Assembly (NCBI GenBank): GCA_026197195.1
Contig: JAPHUG010000414.1
Location: 1-5,558 of the forward strand
Direction of reading: 5' to 3'
Length of the DNA stretch: 5,558 nucleotides
DNA from: Sedimenticola sp.
Lineage (GTDB): Bacteria > Pseudomonadota > Gammaproteobacteria > Chromatiales > Chromatiaceae
Part shown: piece by piece, positions 1-5,425 of the stretch
Position numbering within the stretch: the stretch's first letter is position 1
Layout of the letters: every line of letters starts with the position of its first letter
Notes under the pieces: model-generated
The model's input: the letters and a program-made list of their open reading frames with translations, nothing else
Told to the model about the DNA's origin: nothing
The model's database searches: none
Program-made: the position numbers and the translations under genes

Positions 1-1025
1 AGCCCGCCCATATCGCGCATTCTCAGCTGCCGGGCAATCTCATCAGCCGCTTCCAAATTGGTATTAAGGGCTGTTTCTTCAATATCGGCTCCCTTGGTGG
101 AGCGCGCCGAGTTGATATCGACGGAGGTGAGTGCCTCGGTATGATCGATGACAATGGCACCGCCAGATGGCAGACGCACTTCACGCTGAAAAGCGGATTC
201 GATCTGGCTCTCTATCTGATAGCGACTGAAGAGGGGGACTTCATCGGTGTAGTGCCGGAGTTTCCGCAGGTTATGCGGCATGACCTGTTCGATGAATTCA
301 CAGGCCTCCTTGTAGACTTCCGGGTGATCGATGACGATCTCACCAATATCCTGTCGTAGATGGTCACGAATCGAACGGATAATGACATTGCTTTCCTGAT
401 AGATCAGGAAAGGGGCCGGTTTATCTTTCGCAGAGGATTCGATCGCGTCCCAGAGCTGCAGCAGATAGTTGAGATCCCATTGCAGATCCTCCTGACTTTT
501 GCCAATGCCCGCCGTCCTGACGATCAACCCGGAGCCCTCGGGTATTTCAAGGCCTGACATGGCGTCCCGCAGGTCATTACGCTCCTGGCCCTCAATGCGA
601 CGTGATATGCCGCCAGCCCGTGGGTTGTTGGGCATCAGTACCAGGTAACGTCCGGCAAGCGAGATGAAAGTGGTTAGCGCCGCCCCTTTGTTACCGCGCT
701 CTTCCTTTTCAATCTGTATGACAACTTCCTGACCCTCTTTGATGGCGTCTTTAATCTGGACGCGACCACCGGATTCACGGGCAGAGTCAGTGAAATAGTT
801 TCGGGAGATCTCTTTAAGGGGAAGGAAGCCGTGGCGTTCAGATCCGTATTCAACAAAGGCGGCTTCAAGGCTGGGTTCTACACGCGTTACTTTGCCTTTG
901 TAAATATTGGCTTTTTTCTGTTCGCGTCCGGCTGTTTCAATATCAAGGTTAAATAGTTTTTGGCCATCCACGATGGCGACACGCAACTCTTCAGGCTGAG
1001 TTGCGTTGATTAACATGCGTTTCAT
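1..1025 (-). CDS. rne: Ribonuclease E, N-terminal catalytic part (partial, cut by window edge)
   Basis: This encodes the first 341 residues of RNase E, the essential endoribonuclease that starts mRNA decay, matures rRNA and tRNA, and scaffolds the degradosome at the inner membrane. The N-terminus [10 protein letters not shown] is almost identical to the E. coli protein. An S1 RNA-binding domain covers about residues 39-120 ([20 protein letters not shown], then GFLPLKEI). The 5' sensor region follows, with LIVRTAG at 167-173 (R170/T171 match E. coli R169/T170, which bind the 5' monophosphate). The DNase I-like catalytic region has [12 protein letters not shown], with Asp303 at the position of the magnesium-binding D303 of E. 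coli. The second catalytic Asp (E. coli D346), the zinc link and the C-terminal scaffold lie beyond the window, so RNase E rather than the shorter RNase G is called from the strong N-terminal match. The start at 1025 has a modest TGGGA Shine-Dalgarno 10 nt upstream. It is divergent from rluC and preceded by a long leader. Confidence 0.97.
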   Translation of the reverse strand, partial: MKRMLINATQPEELRVAIVDGQKLFNLDIETAGREQKKANIYKGKVTRVEPSLEAAFVEYGSERHGFLPLKEISRNYFTDSARESGGRVQIKDAIKEGQEVVIQIEKEERGNKGAALTTFISLAGRYLVLMPNNPRAGGISRRIEGQERNDLRDAMSGLEIPEGSGLIVRTAGIGKSQEDLQWDLNYLLQLWDAIESSAKDKPAPFLIYQESNVIIRSIRDHLRQDIGEIVIDHPEVYKEACEFIEQVMPHNLRKLRHYTDEVPLFSRYQIESQIESAFQREVRLPSGGAIVIDHTEALTSVDINSARSTKGADIEETALNTNLEAADEIARQLRMRDMGG

Positions 1026-1260
1026 ATTGTGATATTCCCAGGGCGCGCTCTACACTTAAACAGCAACCAGCGATCCGTGTTTTCCAGTAGTTGATCGGAA
1101 AACTCCCAGTACATTGGTTCCTATTTAAAATCAGGGCTGCTCACATGCCTGAATAGCTCAAGGGCCTGTTCAAGATGGCAGCAGCTTTAAGCGCGCCGTT
1201 AATTTATGTACATCTTCAGCTGTTAAGCTCGATGCGTTCTTTTGCTGTGCCTATGGCAGT

Positions 1261-1277
1261 GAACTTAGGTTAAGTTC
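1261..1277 (-). repeat. Perfect 7-bp inverted repeat in the rne leader
   Basis: GAACTTA and TAAGTTC face each other across a 3-nt loop, giving a perfect short hairpin in the leader transcript. A second small one (CTGAT/ATCAG, 7-nt loop) lies at 1309-1325. Both are downstream of the stronger hairpin at 1328-1355 and may correspond to further leader domains. There is no adjacent U tract. Confidence 0.5.
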
Positions 1278-1327
1278 TGATCGATCTATCCCACGCAAGG
1301 TGAGAGATCTGATCGCCGGCATCAGCT

Positions 1328-1355
1328 GAACGTCACACTCCGAGAGTGCACGTTC
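1328..1355 (-). repeat. Strong internal-loop hairpin in the rne leader (hp2-like candidate)
   Basis: GAACGT pairs with ACGTTC (6 bp), then after a small asymmetric internal loop (G against TG) CACTC pairs with GAGTG (5 bp) around a 3-nt loop. This is the most stable structure I can see in the leader. A stem broken by an asymmetric internal loop is what one expects of the conserved sensor stem-loop hp2 of gammaproteobacterial rne leaders, but I cannot align it to hp2 by eye. Confidence 0.6.
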
Positions 1356-1364
1356 TGTATTCAG

Positions 1365-1401
1365 TTAGCTCATAGCAGAAATAGATAGCCCTATTAGCTA
1401 A
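1365..1401 (-). repeat. Hairpin in the rne leader, 11-bp stem with one mismatch
   Basis: On the transcript, TTAGCTAATAG (1401-1391) pairs with CTATGAGCTAA (1375-1365) with a single A/G mismatch, closing a 15-nt loop. It lies about 10 nt from the predicted 5' end, so it may shield the 5' end from RNase E and other nucleases. It is not followed by a U run and is therefore not a terminator. Confidence 0.6.
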
Positions 1402-1419
1402 ATTCACCGCTAAGGCGGG

Positions 1420-1448
1420 ATTATAGCTGTCTTCGGCAGGTGCAGCAA
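1420..1448 (-). promoter_or_regulatory. Sigma70-type promoter of rne
   Basis: Read on the minus strand, the -35 box is TTGCTG (1443-1448) and the -10 box is a consensus TATAAT (1420-1425), separated by exactly 17 bp. An A at 1411 is a plausible transcription start. The -35 matches only its TTG core, so promoter strength rests mainly on the -10. E. coli rne has several promoters, so others further upstream are possible. Confidence 0.7.
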
Positions 1449-1572
1449 ATATGATGATCGCTCAGAGGGTTACGTGGCATAAGGTCAAGGGAATTATTTG
1501 ACTTGTGAAGGCCCAGTATGGGTGGGCAAAAGGGTATGATGCGGGTTTTTCTATGGGTCATGCGACTTAAAC

Positions 1573-1581
1573 TGGTATTAT
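1573..1581 (+). promoter_or_regulatory. Extended -10 promoter of rluC, almost touching the start codon
   Basis: TGGTATTAT is a good extended -10 element (TGn followed by TATTAT). No recognisable -35 lies 16-18 bp upstream, which fits extended -10 promoters. A start point 7 nt after the -10 box falls at 1588-1589, the first base of the rluC ATG or one before it. A TTGACT at 1498-1503 has no -10 at proper distance and is not used in this call. Confidence 0.45.
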
Positions 1582-1588
1582 CCCGGCA

Positions 1589-2539
1589 ATGTCAGAGTTA
1601 CAAAAAAACCACAGTTCGGTTCAGATGCTAACGGTTGAAGCGGGATTCGATGGGCAACGCATCGATAATTTCCTGCTGAACTATCTAAAAGGTGTACCTA
1701 AAAGCCTCATTTACCGGATTCTTCGGAAGGGTGAGGTTCGTGTCAACAAGGGACGGATTAAAGCCCAGTACCGCATAAAGGTCGGTGATCAGATCAGGGT
1801 TCCCCCTGTTCGTGTTCCTGATAAGGAGGCCCCCGCCCGTCTTGATGACCGTCTATTGAAGCGTCTTGAAGCGGCTATTATTTTTGAAGACAAACGGATC
1901 ATCGTGCTCAACAAACCCTCTGGTTTGGCTGTTCATGGAGGAAGTGGTCTCAATTTTGGCGCCATCGAGGCAATCAGACAGATGCGCCCCGATGAAAGAC
2001 AGCTAGAACTGGTCCACCGTCTTGACCGGGATACCTCGGGTTGTCTGCTGATCGCTAAGAAACGCAGTGCACTGCGTTCGCTGCATGAATTGATGCGCAG
2101 TGGCGGCATCGATAAGCGCTATATTGCCCTTGTGGCGGGTCACTGGAACCGCGATCGAATTGATGTGGATGTGCCGCTGCTCAAAAATACCCTGCAAGGC
2201 GGTGAGCGGATCGTTGTCGCAGACCCTCGTGGCAAGGAATCATTAACCCGTTTTAGTGTCAGAGAGCGCTATGAAGGGAGAATGCTGGTGGAAGCCCGGT
2301 TAATGACAGGTCGGACTCATCAAATAAGAGTTCATACCGCTCATCTGGGTACGCCCATCCTGGGTGATGAGAAGTATGGTGATGCCGAAGCCAACAAGCA
2401 GATTAAAAGCTTGGGATTGAAACGACTGTTTTTGCATGCCGAGACCCTGCGTTTTCGTTGGCCCGATGAAAAACAGGATCAGTATTTCAAGGCGCCGCTT
2501 GAGCCGGCATTGAATAACGTGCTTTCTGCCCTTAAATAA
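1589..2539 (+). CDS. rluC: 23S rRNA pseudouridine synthase RluC
   Basis: A 316-residue RluA-family pseudouridine synthase; E. coli RluC has 319 and converts U955, U2504 and U2580 of 23S rRNA to pseudouridine. An S4 RNA-binding domain spans about residues 22-75 (QRIDNFL, YRILRKGEVRVNKGRIK). The catalytic domain follows, with LNKPSGLAVHGG at 107-118, the motif II block HRLDRDTSG at 143-151 where Asp146 is the predicted nucleophile, and GRTHQIRVH at 241-249. The stretch YRILRKGEVRVNK, nearly identical to E. coli RluC, and the divergent rne separate it from RluD and RluA. The ATG at 1589 gives the usual length, but no Shine-Dalgarno precedes it. A second ATG at 1625 would still leave the S4 domain whole and also lacks a clear ribosome binding site. 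It heads a probable operon with the HAD phosphatase 33 nt downstream. Confidence 0.96.
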   Translation: MSELQKNHSSVQMLTVEAGFDGQRIDNFLLNYLKGVPKSLIYRILRKGEVRVNKGRIKAQYRIKVGDQIRVPPVRVPDKEAPARLDDRLLKRLEAAIIFEDKRIIVLNKPSGLAVHGGSGLNFGAIEAIRQMRPDERQLELVHRLDRDTSGCLLIAKKRSALRSLHELMRSGGIDKRYIALVAGHWNRDRIDVDVPLLKNTLQGGERIVVADPRGKESLTRFSVRERYEGRMLVEARLMTGRTHQIRVHTAHLGTPILGDEKYGDAEANKQIKSLGLKRLFLHAETLRFRWPDEKQDQYFKAPLEPALNNVLSALK

Positions 2540-2572
2540 TCCGTGATCTGAAAGCTATTGAGTAGTAAACCA

Positions 2573-3241
2573 ATGATGCGTGATTTCAAACTCCTGGTAT
2601 TTGATTGGGATGGCACCTTAATGGACTCCGAGGCACGGATTGTCTCCTGTGTAAAAGGGGCCGCCCGGGATATGGCCATTGACTGTCCCACGGATGACCA
2701 GATACGAAATATTATTGGCCTGGGGCTCAAAGAGGCCCTGGAAATGCTGTTTCCAGGTTCAGATAACCGTTTTAAAGAGCAGTTTATTGATCACTATCGC
2801 CGCTACTTCTTGAATGAGGACAGCACCCCATCTCTGCTATTCCCCAATTCAATGGCCGTATTGAATGCGCTGGCTGAACAGGACTATCTACTGGCGGTTG
2901 CCACCGGAAAGGGGCGGCCCGGCCTGAACAAGGTTTTGGATGAGACCGGTCTGAAGAGCCTGTTTCATTCCACACGCTGTGCAGATGAAACCTTCTCTAA
3001 ACCCCATCCTGAGATGCTATTGCAGATCATGGATGAATTGGGGGTTGAAGCGTCTGAGACCCTGATGATAGGTGATACCGAGTACGACCTGCAGATGGCG
3101 ATCAATGCCAAAACCCATGGCCTGGCCGTCAGTTATGGCGTACATGAGGTCGGGCGACTCAATCAGTTCAACCCACTCGGTTGTCTGGATGATATAGCTG
3201 AATTAACCGACTGGCTGACGCAAACCGGCCAGACCCCATAG
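2573..3241 (+). CDS. HAD-IA family phosphatase (Gph-like)
   Basis: A 222-residue haloacid-dehalogenase-type hydrolase, related to phosphoglycolate phosphatase and expected to dephosphorylate a small metabolite in the cytoplasm; the substrate cannot be told from sequence. All four HAD motifs are present: motif I VFDWDGTLMDS with nucleophile Asp11 and acid/base Asp13, motif II VATGK with Thr111, motif III Lys143 in FSKPHPEM, and motif IV GDTEYD at 167-172. Residues about 18-85 form the helical cap, giving subfamily IA. I chose ATG 2573; ATG 2576 is as likely, and a TTG at 2558 would add five residues. None has a strong Shine-Dalgarno. It sits between rluC and sppA, as I recall for Pseudomonas (PA2975-PA2974-PA2973), and is probably co-transcribed. 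The gene should not be named gph on this evidence, since the family has many close paralogues. Confidence 0.9.
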   Translation: MMRDFKLLVFDWDGTLMDSEARIVSCVKGAARDMAIDCPTDDQIRNIIGLGLKEALEMLFPGSDNRFKEQFIDHYRRYFLNEDSTPSLLFPNSMAVLNALAEQDYLLAVATGKGRPGLNKVLDETGLKSLFHSTRCADETFSKPHPEMLLQIMDELGVEASETLMIGDTEYDLQMAINAKTHGLAVSYGVHEVGRLNQFNPLGCLDDIAELTDWLTQTGQTP

Positions 3242-3266
3242 CGACAACAAAACCAGAGTGAATGAA

Positions 3267-4241
3267 ATGGATAACGTGGAACAGGAAAAGGTAAAACGCA
3301 AGGAGGGTTGGGAACGTGAGTTACTGGAGAAGCTGGCAACCGCCTCAATTGTAGAGCAGCGTCGCTCGCGCCGTTGGGGGATCTTCTTTAAATTACTCAC
3401 CTTTGCCTACCTGGTGACTTTGGTGGTGTTATGGACACCTGATCTGTTTCCTGAAGGTGGGTTGAAAGTGGTCAAAGAGCATACCGCCATTATTGAGATC
3501 AAGGGCGTTATTGCTGACGATAGCGAGGCCAGTGCAGATAGTATTATTTCAGCCTTGCGCAGTGCCTATGAGGACAAAAAAACCAAGGGCGTGATACTGC
3601 GTATCAACAGCCCCGGCGGCAGTGCCGTGCAGGCTGGCTACATCAATGATGAAATCAAACGGCTTAAAGAGAAGCACAAAGAGATCCCGGTCTACGCGGT
3701 GGTCACCGATATGGCCGCATCGGGTGGTTATTACATTGCTGTGGCCGCTGATGAGATCTATGTGGATAAGGCGAGTATTGTCGGCTCGATTGGTGTGTTG
3801 ATGAGCACCTTCGGCTTTGAACGGGGTATGGAAAAGCTGGGTGTAGAGCGACGACTGCTGACAGCGGGTGAGCATAAAGGCATTCTCGATCCCTTCTCTC
3901 CGCTGCAAGAGGATGAGAAGCAACATGTACAGGCGATGCTGGATCAAGTTCATGGGCAGTTCATTCAACAGGTCAAAGAGGGCCGGGGAGAGCGGCTTGT
4001 AGCCGATGAGAAGATCTTTAGCGGGCTGTTCTGGTCGGGTGAAGAGAGTATCAAGCTGGGTTTGGCTGATGGCTTTGGTAGTAGCAGCTATGTCGCCAGA
4101 GAGCTGATCAAGGCCGAGACACTGGTCGATTTTACCCTGGCCGAAGATGTCTTTGAGCGATTTGCCAAGCGTATCGGTGCCGGTGCTGCCGCCTTTGTTT
4201 CAGGTAAGGCCGGGTTTGAGATAACGCCGACGTTTCAATAA
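3267..4241 (+). CDS. sppA: S49 family signal peptide peptidase, short form (SppA-like)
   Basis: A 324-residue membrane-anchored serine protease of family S49, which cleaves leftover signal peptides and other membrane-associated peptides on the outer face of the inner membrane. A basic N-terminal tail (residues 1-37) is followed by one membrane segment at about 39-56 (IFFKLLTFAYLVTLVVLW). The protease domain has INSPGGS at 113-119, nucleophile Ser152 in MAASGGYYIA, VGSIGVL at 172-178, and general base Lys204 in HKGILDPFSP. The Ser-Lys distance of 52 equals that of Bacillus subtilis SppA (S147/K199). Its length matches the single-domain form rather than the tandem 618-residue E. coli SppA. It is longer at the N-terminus than typical but not like SohB. 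I preferred ATG 3267 because AGAG sits 8 nt upstream; GTG 3258 would add three residues and has no ribosome binding site. It ends the rluC operon 35 nt before a terminator. Confidence 0.92.
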   Translation: MDNVEQEKVKRKEGWERELLEKLATASIVEQRRSRRWGIFFKLLTFAYLVTLVVLWTPDLFPEGGLKVVKEHTAIIEIKGVIADDSEASADSIISALRSAYEDKKTKGVILRINSPGGSAVQAGYINDEIKRLKEKHKEIPVYAVVTDMAASGGYYIAVAADEIYVDKASIVGSIGVLMSTFGFERGMEKLGVERRLLTAGEHKGILDPFSPLQEDEKQHVQAMLDQVHGQFIQQVKEGRGERLVADEKIFSGLFWSGEESIKLGLADGFGSSSYVARELIKAETLVDFTLAEDVFERFAKRIGAGAAAFVSGKAGFEITPTFQ

Positions 4242-4276
4242 AACTCGCCTGATAACCGCTGAAACGGGTATAAACG

Positions 4277-4307
4277 GGGCCTTTCCTGAGTAGGGAGGCC
4301 CTTTTTT
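4277..4307 (+). terminator. Rho-independent terminator after sppA
   Basis: GGGCCT (4277-4282) pairs with AGGCCC (4296-4301); inner CC/GG pairs extend the stem, and six T residues follow directly. This is a textbook intrinsic terminator for the rluC-HAD-sppA operon. In the opposite direction the stem is not followed by a T run (GTTTATA only), so it would stop the convergent DUF1499 transcript poorly. Confidence 0.92.
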
Positions 4308-4345
4308 ATTTATCCTTTGAGTGGGTACATGAACGGTCTGGCGGC

Positions 4346-4819
4346 TTACTCCTTGGCCGATAGTGTCGCGTTGAGTGTGGACCTGAACTGTTCAACCCGT
4401 TTCCCGTTGACCCCCGCATCGCTGTAACCGACCCTTGAGGCAGATCGCACATGAAGCGTGCGCTTGGTTTCGTCGATCCTGATCTCCAGGTCATCCACAA
4501 ACCCAAACAGTGCTGAACTGAAGGTGGCGGCAAGGTAGTAGTCATCCTCTATTACAAGGGCTCCGTCCATATCCTGAATAATCGCTTTCAGGACCGGTAA
4601 CAGCTCTTCGATACTACTACTTGAGAAGGTAATGGGTTGAGTAAAGTGCGCCAGGTCGTCAAATTCGCTGCAGACACAGTTGGGTTTTTCAGGGCAGGGT
4701 GCGAGCTTTCCTTCGACCAGGCCGATGGGTTCCCCTGATCGGGATAAGATACCAAGCACCATAAAACCCACTAAAGCGGCCACGGCCAATCCTGCAATGA
4801 TGAGAATAACTGTTTTCAT
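4346..4819 (-). CDS. Membrane-anchored DUF1499 family protein
   Basis: A 157-residue protein of the DUF1499 family, whose function is unknown. Residues 3-25 form one hydrophobic segment with a lysine in front, either a membrane anchor or an uncleaved signal peptide; there is no lipobox cysteine, so it is not a lipoprotein. The rest would face the periplasm. Family hallmarks are visible in order: PCPEKPNCVCS at 41-51 (Cys42, Cys48, Cys50), FVDDLEIRID at 107-116, and VRSASRVGYSDAGVNGKR at 124-141. The three close cysteines in a likely oxidising compartment could form a disulfide or bind a metal; this is inference. It is convergent with sppA and divergent from arsR, 218 nt away. I see no clear Shine-Dalgarno and no convincing promoter before the ATG, so the start is chosen for the membrane segment it gives. 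Confidence 0.88.
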   Translation of the reverse strand: MKTVILIIAGLAVAALVGFMVLGILSRSGEPIGLVEGKLAPCPEKPNCVCSEFDDLAHFTQPITFSSSSIEELLPVLKAIIQDMDGALVIEDDYYLAATFSSALFGFVDDLEIRIDETKRTLHVRSASRVGYSDAGVNGKRVEQFRSTLNATLSAKE

Positions 4820-4977
4820 AGGTGAGTGAATCCGTTATGCCGTTTTACAATTAAACAACTATGTCCTGTCTCCATCATGGCGTTTCGCTTATTGATTGTC
4901 GATGGCCACTGTACTTAAAACTCTCATCACGCTGATTTGATTCGACACAAGCAACGCTTCAATCTGTTAGACGCTTT

Positions 4978-5028
4978 TATATCTATCAAAATAGATATAC
5001 ACTATATCTACCAAACTAAATATAGTGT
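4978..5028. promoter_or_regulatory. Probable ArsR operator: cluster of overlapping perfect inverted repeats
   Basis: Three perfect palindromes interlock just before arsR. The first is TATATCTAT/ATAGATATA (4978-4986 and 4991-4999, 4-bp spacer). The second is TAGATATA/TATATCTA (4992-4999 and 5003-5010, 3-bp spacer), sharing an arm with the first. The third is ACACTATAT/ATATAGTGT (4999-5007 and 5020-5028, 12-bp spacer). ArsR-family dimers bind AT-rich inverted repeats of about this size overlapping their own promoter, so autorepression is the natural reading. The -10 of arsR must lie within this stretch (TATACA at 4996, TATATC at 5003 or TATAGT at 5021), but I cannot decide which, and no good -35 is visible. 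Confidence 0.72.
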
Positions 5029-5037
5029 GACGCCGCT

Positions 5038-5385
5038 ATGCAGCCAGAACCCTTATTCAGAGCACTATCCGATTCAACGCGCCTGCGTTGTCTTGCCTTG
5101 CTGGCGGAGCACTCGGAGCTTTGTGTCTGTGAATTGACACATGCTTTGGCACTGCCACAACCCAAAATATCGCATCACCTGGGTGGTTTGCGAAAAGTGG
5201 GGCTGGTCTGTGATCGAAAGGAGGGTTTATGGATCTACTACCGCATAAACCCTGAGTTACCGCAGTGGGTTGACAGTATCCTCAAGGCCACTGTAACGGG
5301 CGTAGGTCAGCGTGAACCCTTTGCCAGTGATGCACAGGCACTTTCCGAAATGCCGAATCGACCCGGTGGGGTCTGCAGTGCTTAA
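5038..5385 (+). CDS. ArsR/SmtB family metalloregulatory repressor
   Basis: A 115-residue winged-helix repressor of the ArsR family that most resembles E. coli ArsR. LFRALSDSTRLRCLALL (6-22) opens the fold. ELCVCEL at 27-33 carries the CxC inducer motif, Cys29 and Cys31, matching Cys32/Cys34 of E. coli ArsR, which bind As(III) or Sb(III). The recognition helix is in LPQPKISHHLGGLRKVGLV (39-57) and the wing in DRKEGLWIYYRI (59-70). The third E. coli ligand, Cys37, is Thr34 here. The tail ends in GGVCSA with Cys113, recalling the Cys-containing E. coli C-terminus. A linker of about 25 residues (88-112) follows the core. The ATG at 5038 gives the standard family start, yet has no Shine-Dalgarno. 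It probably represses itself and the gene 40 nt downstream through the inverted repeats just upstream. Inducer could be arsenite, another metalloid or a thiol oxidant; arsR as a name would be premature. Confidence 0.93.
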   Translation: MQPEPLFRALSDSTRLRCLALLAEHSELCVCELTHALALPQPKISHHLGGLRKVGLVCDRKEGLWIYYRINPELPQWVDSILKATVTGVGQREPFASDAQALSEMPNRPGGVCSA

Positions 5386-5410
5386 TGAACCATTGACTAG
5401 CAAAGACAGT

Positions 5411-5418
5411 AGAGGGAG
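5411..5418 (+). promoter_or_regulatory. Strong Shine-Dalgarno that decides the start of the thioredoxin-fold gene
   Basis: AGAGGGAG lies 7 nt before the ATG at 5426. A nearer ATG at 5421 is only 2 nt away and reads ATG AAA TGA, so it cannot start the protein. This is the best ribosome binding site in the window and suggests that the small CxxC protein is made in larger amount than the repressor before it. Confidence 0.85.
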
Positions 5419-5425
5419 TTATGAA

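Larger units (their letters stand above)
1026..1411 (-). promoter_or_regulatory. Long structured 5' leader of rne (probable autoregulatory UTR)
   Basis: From the promoter at 1420-1448 the predicted transcript begins near 1411 and runs about 385 nt before the rne ATG. The E. coli rne leader is about 360 nt and its hairpins (hp2, hp3) let RNase E cleave and destabilise its own message; Rfam holds a family for this element (rne5). Here I can see inverted repeats at 1365-1401, 1328-1355, 1309-1325 and 1261-1277, plus a looser long-range pairing of AAGATG with CATCTT. No convincing reading frame with a ribosome binding site lies in the stretch. That this leader does the same job as in E. coli is inferred from position, length and structure, not from aligned sequence. 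Confidence 0.65.

Noticed and set aside
141..557. Two plus-strand reading frames of 72 and 65 codons, end to end
   Set aside because: They lie wholly inside rne on the opposite strand, show no family features or ribosome binding site, and the minus frame translates to clear RNase E.
1498..1503. TTGACT as a -35 box for rluC
   Set aside because: No acceptable -10 lies 15-19 bp downstream; the nearest TATGAT is 31 bp away.
3549..3968. A 139-codon minus-strand reading frame
   Set aside because: It is antisense to the SppA protease domain with all its catalytic motifs. The antisense product has no recognisable motif, and long antisense frames are common opposite well-coded genes.
4276..4307. Terminator acting in both directions between sppA and DUF1499
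   Set aside because: On the minus strand the hairpin is followed by GTTTATA rather than a T run, so only the plus-strand function is supported.
4306..4545. A 79-codon minus-strand frame in the DUF1499 region
   Set aside because: It overlaps the DUF1499 gene on the same strand in another frame, while the DUF1499 frame carries the family motifs.
4861..4935. A 24-codon plus-strand frame starting ATGTCCTGT in the gap before arsR
   Set aside because: It has no Shine-Dalgarno and no conserved feature, and is of a length expected by chance.
4937..5137. A 66-codon plus-strand reading frame covering the inverted repeats and the start of the ArsR gene
   Set aside because: It begins with TTG without a ribosome binding site, runs through the operator region, and overlaps the ArsR gene in another frame. 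It is a by-product of AT-rich DNA.
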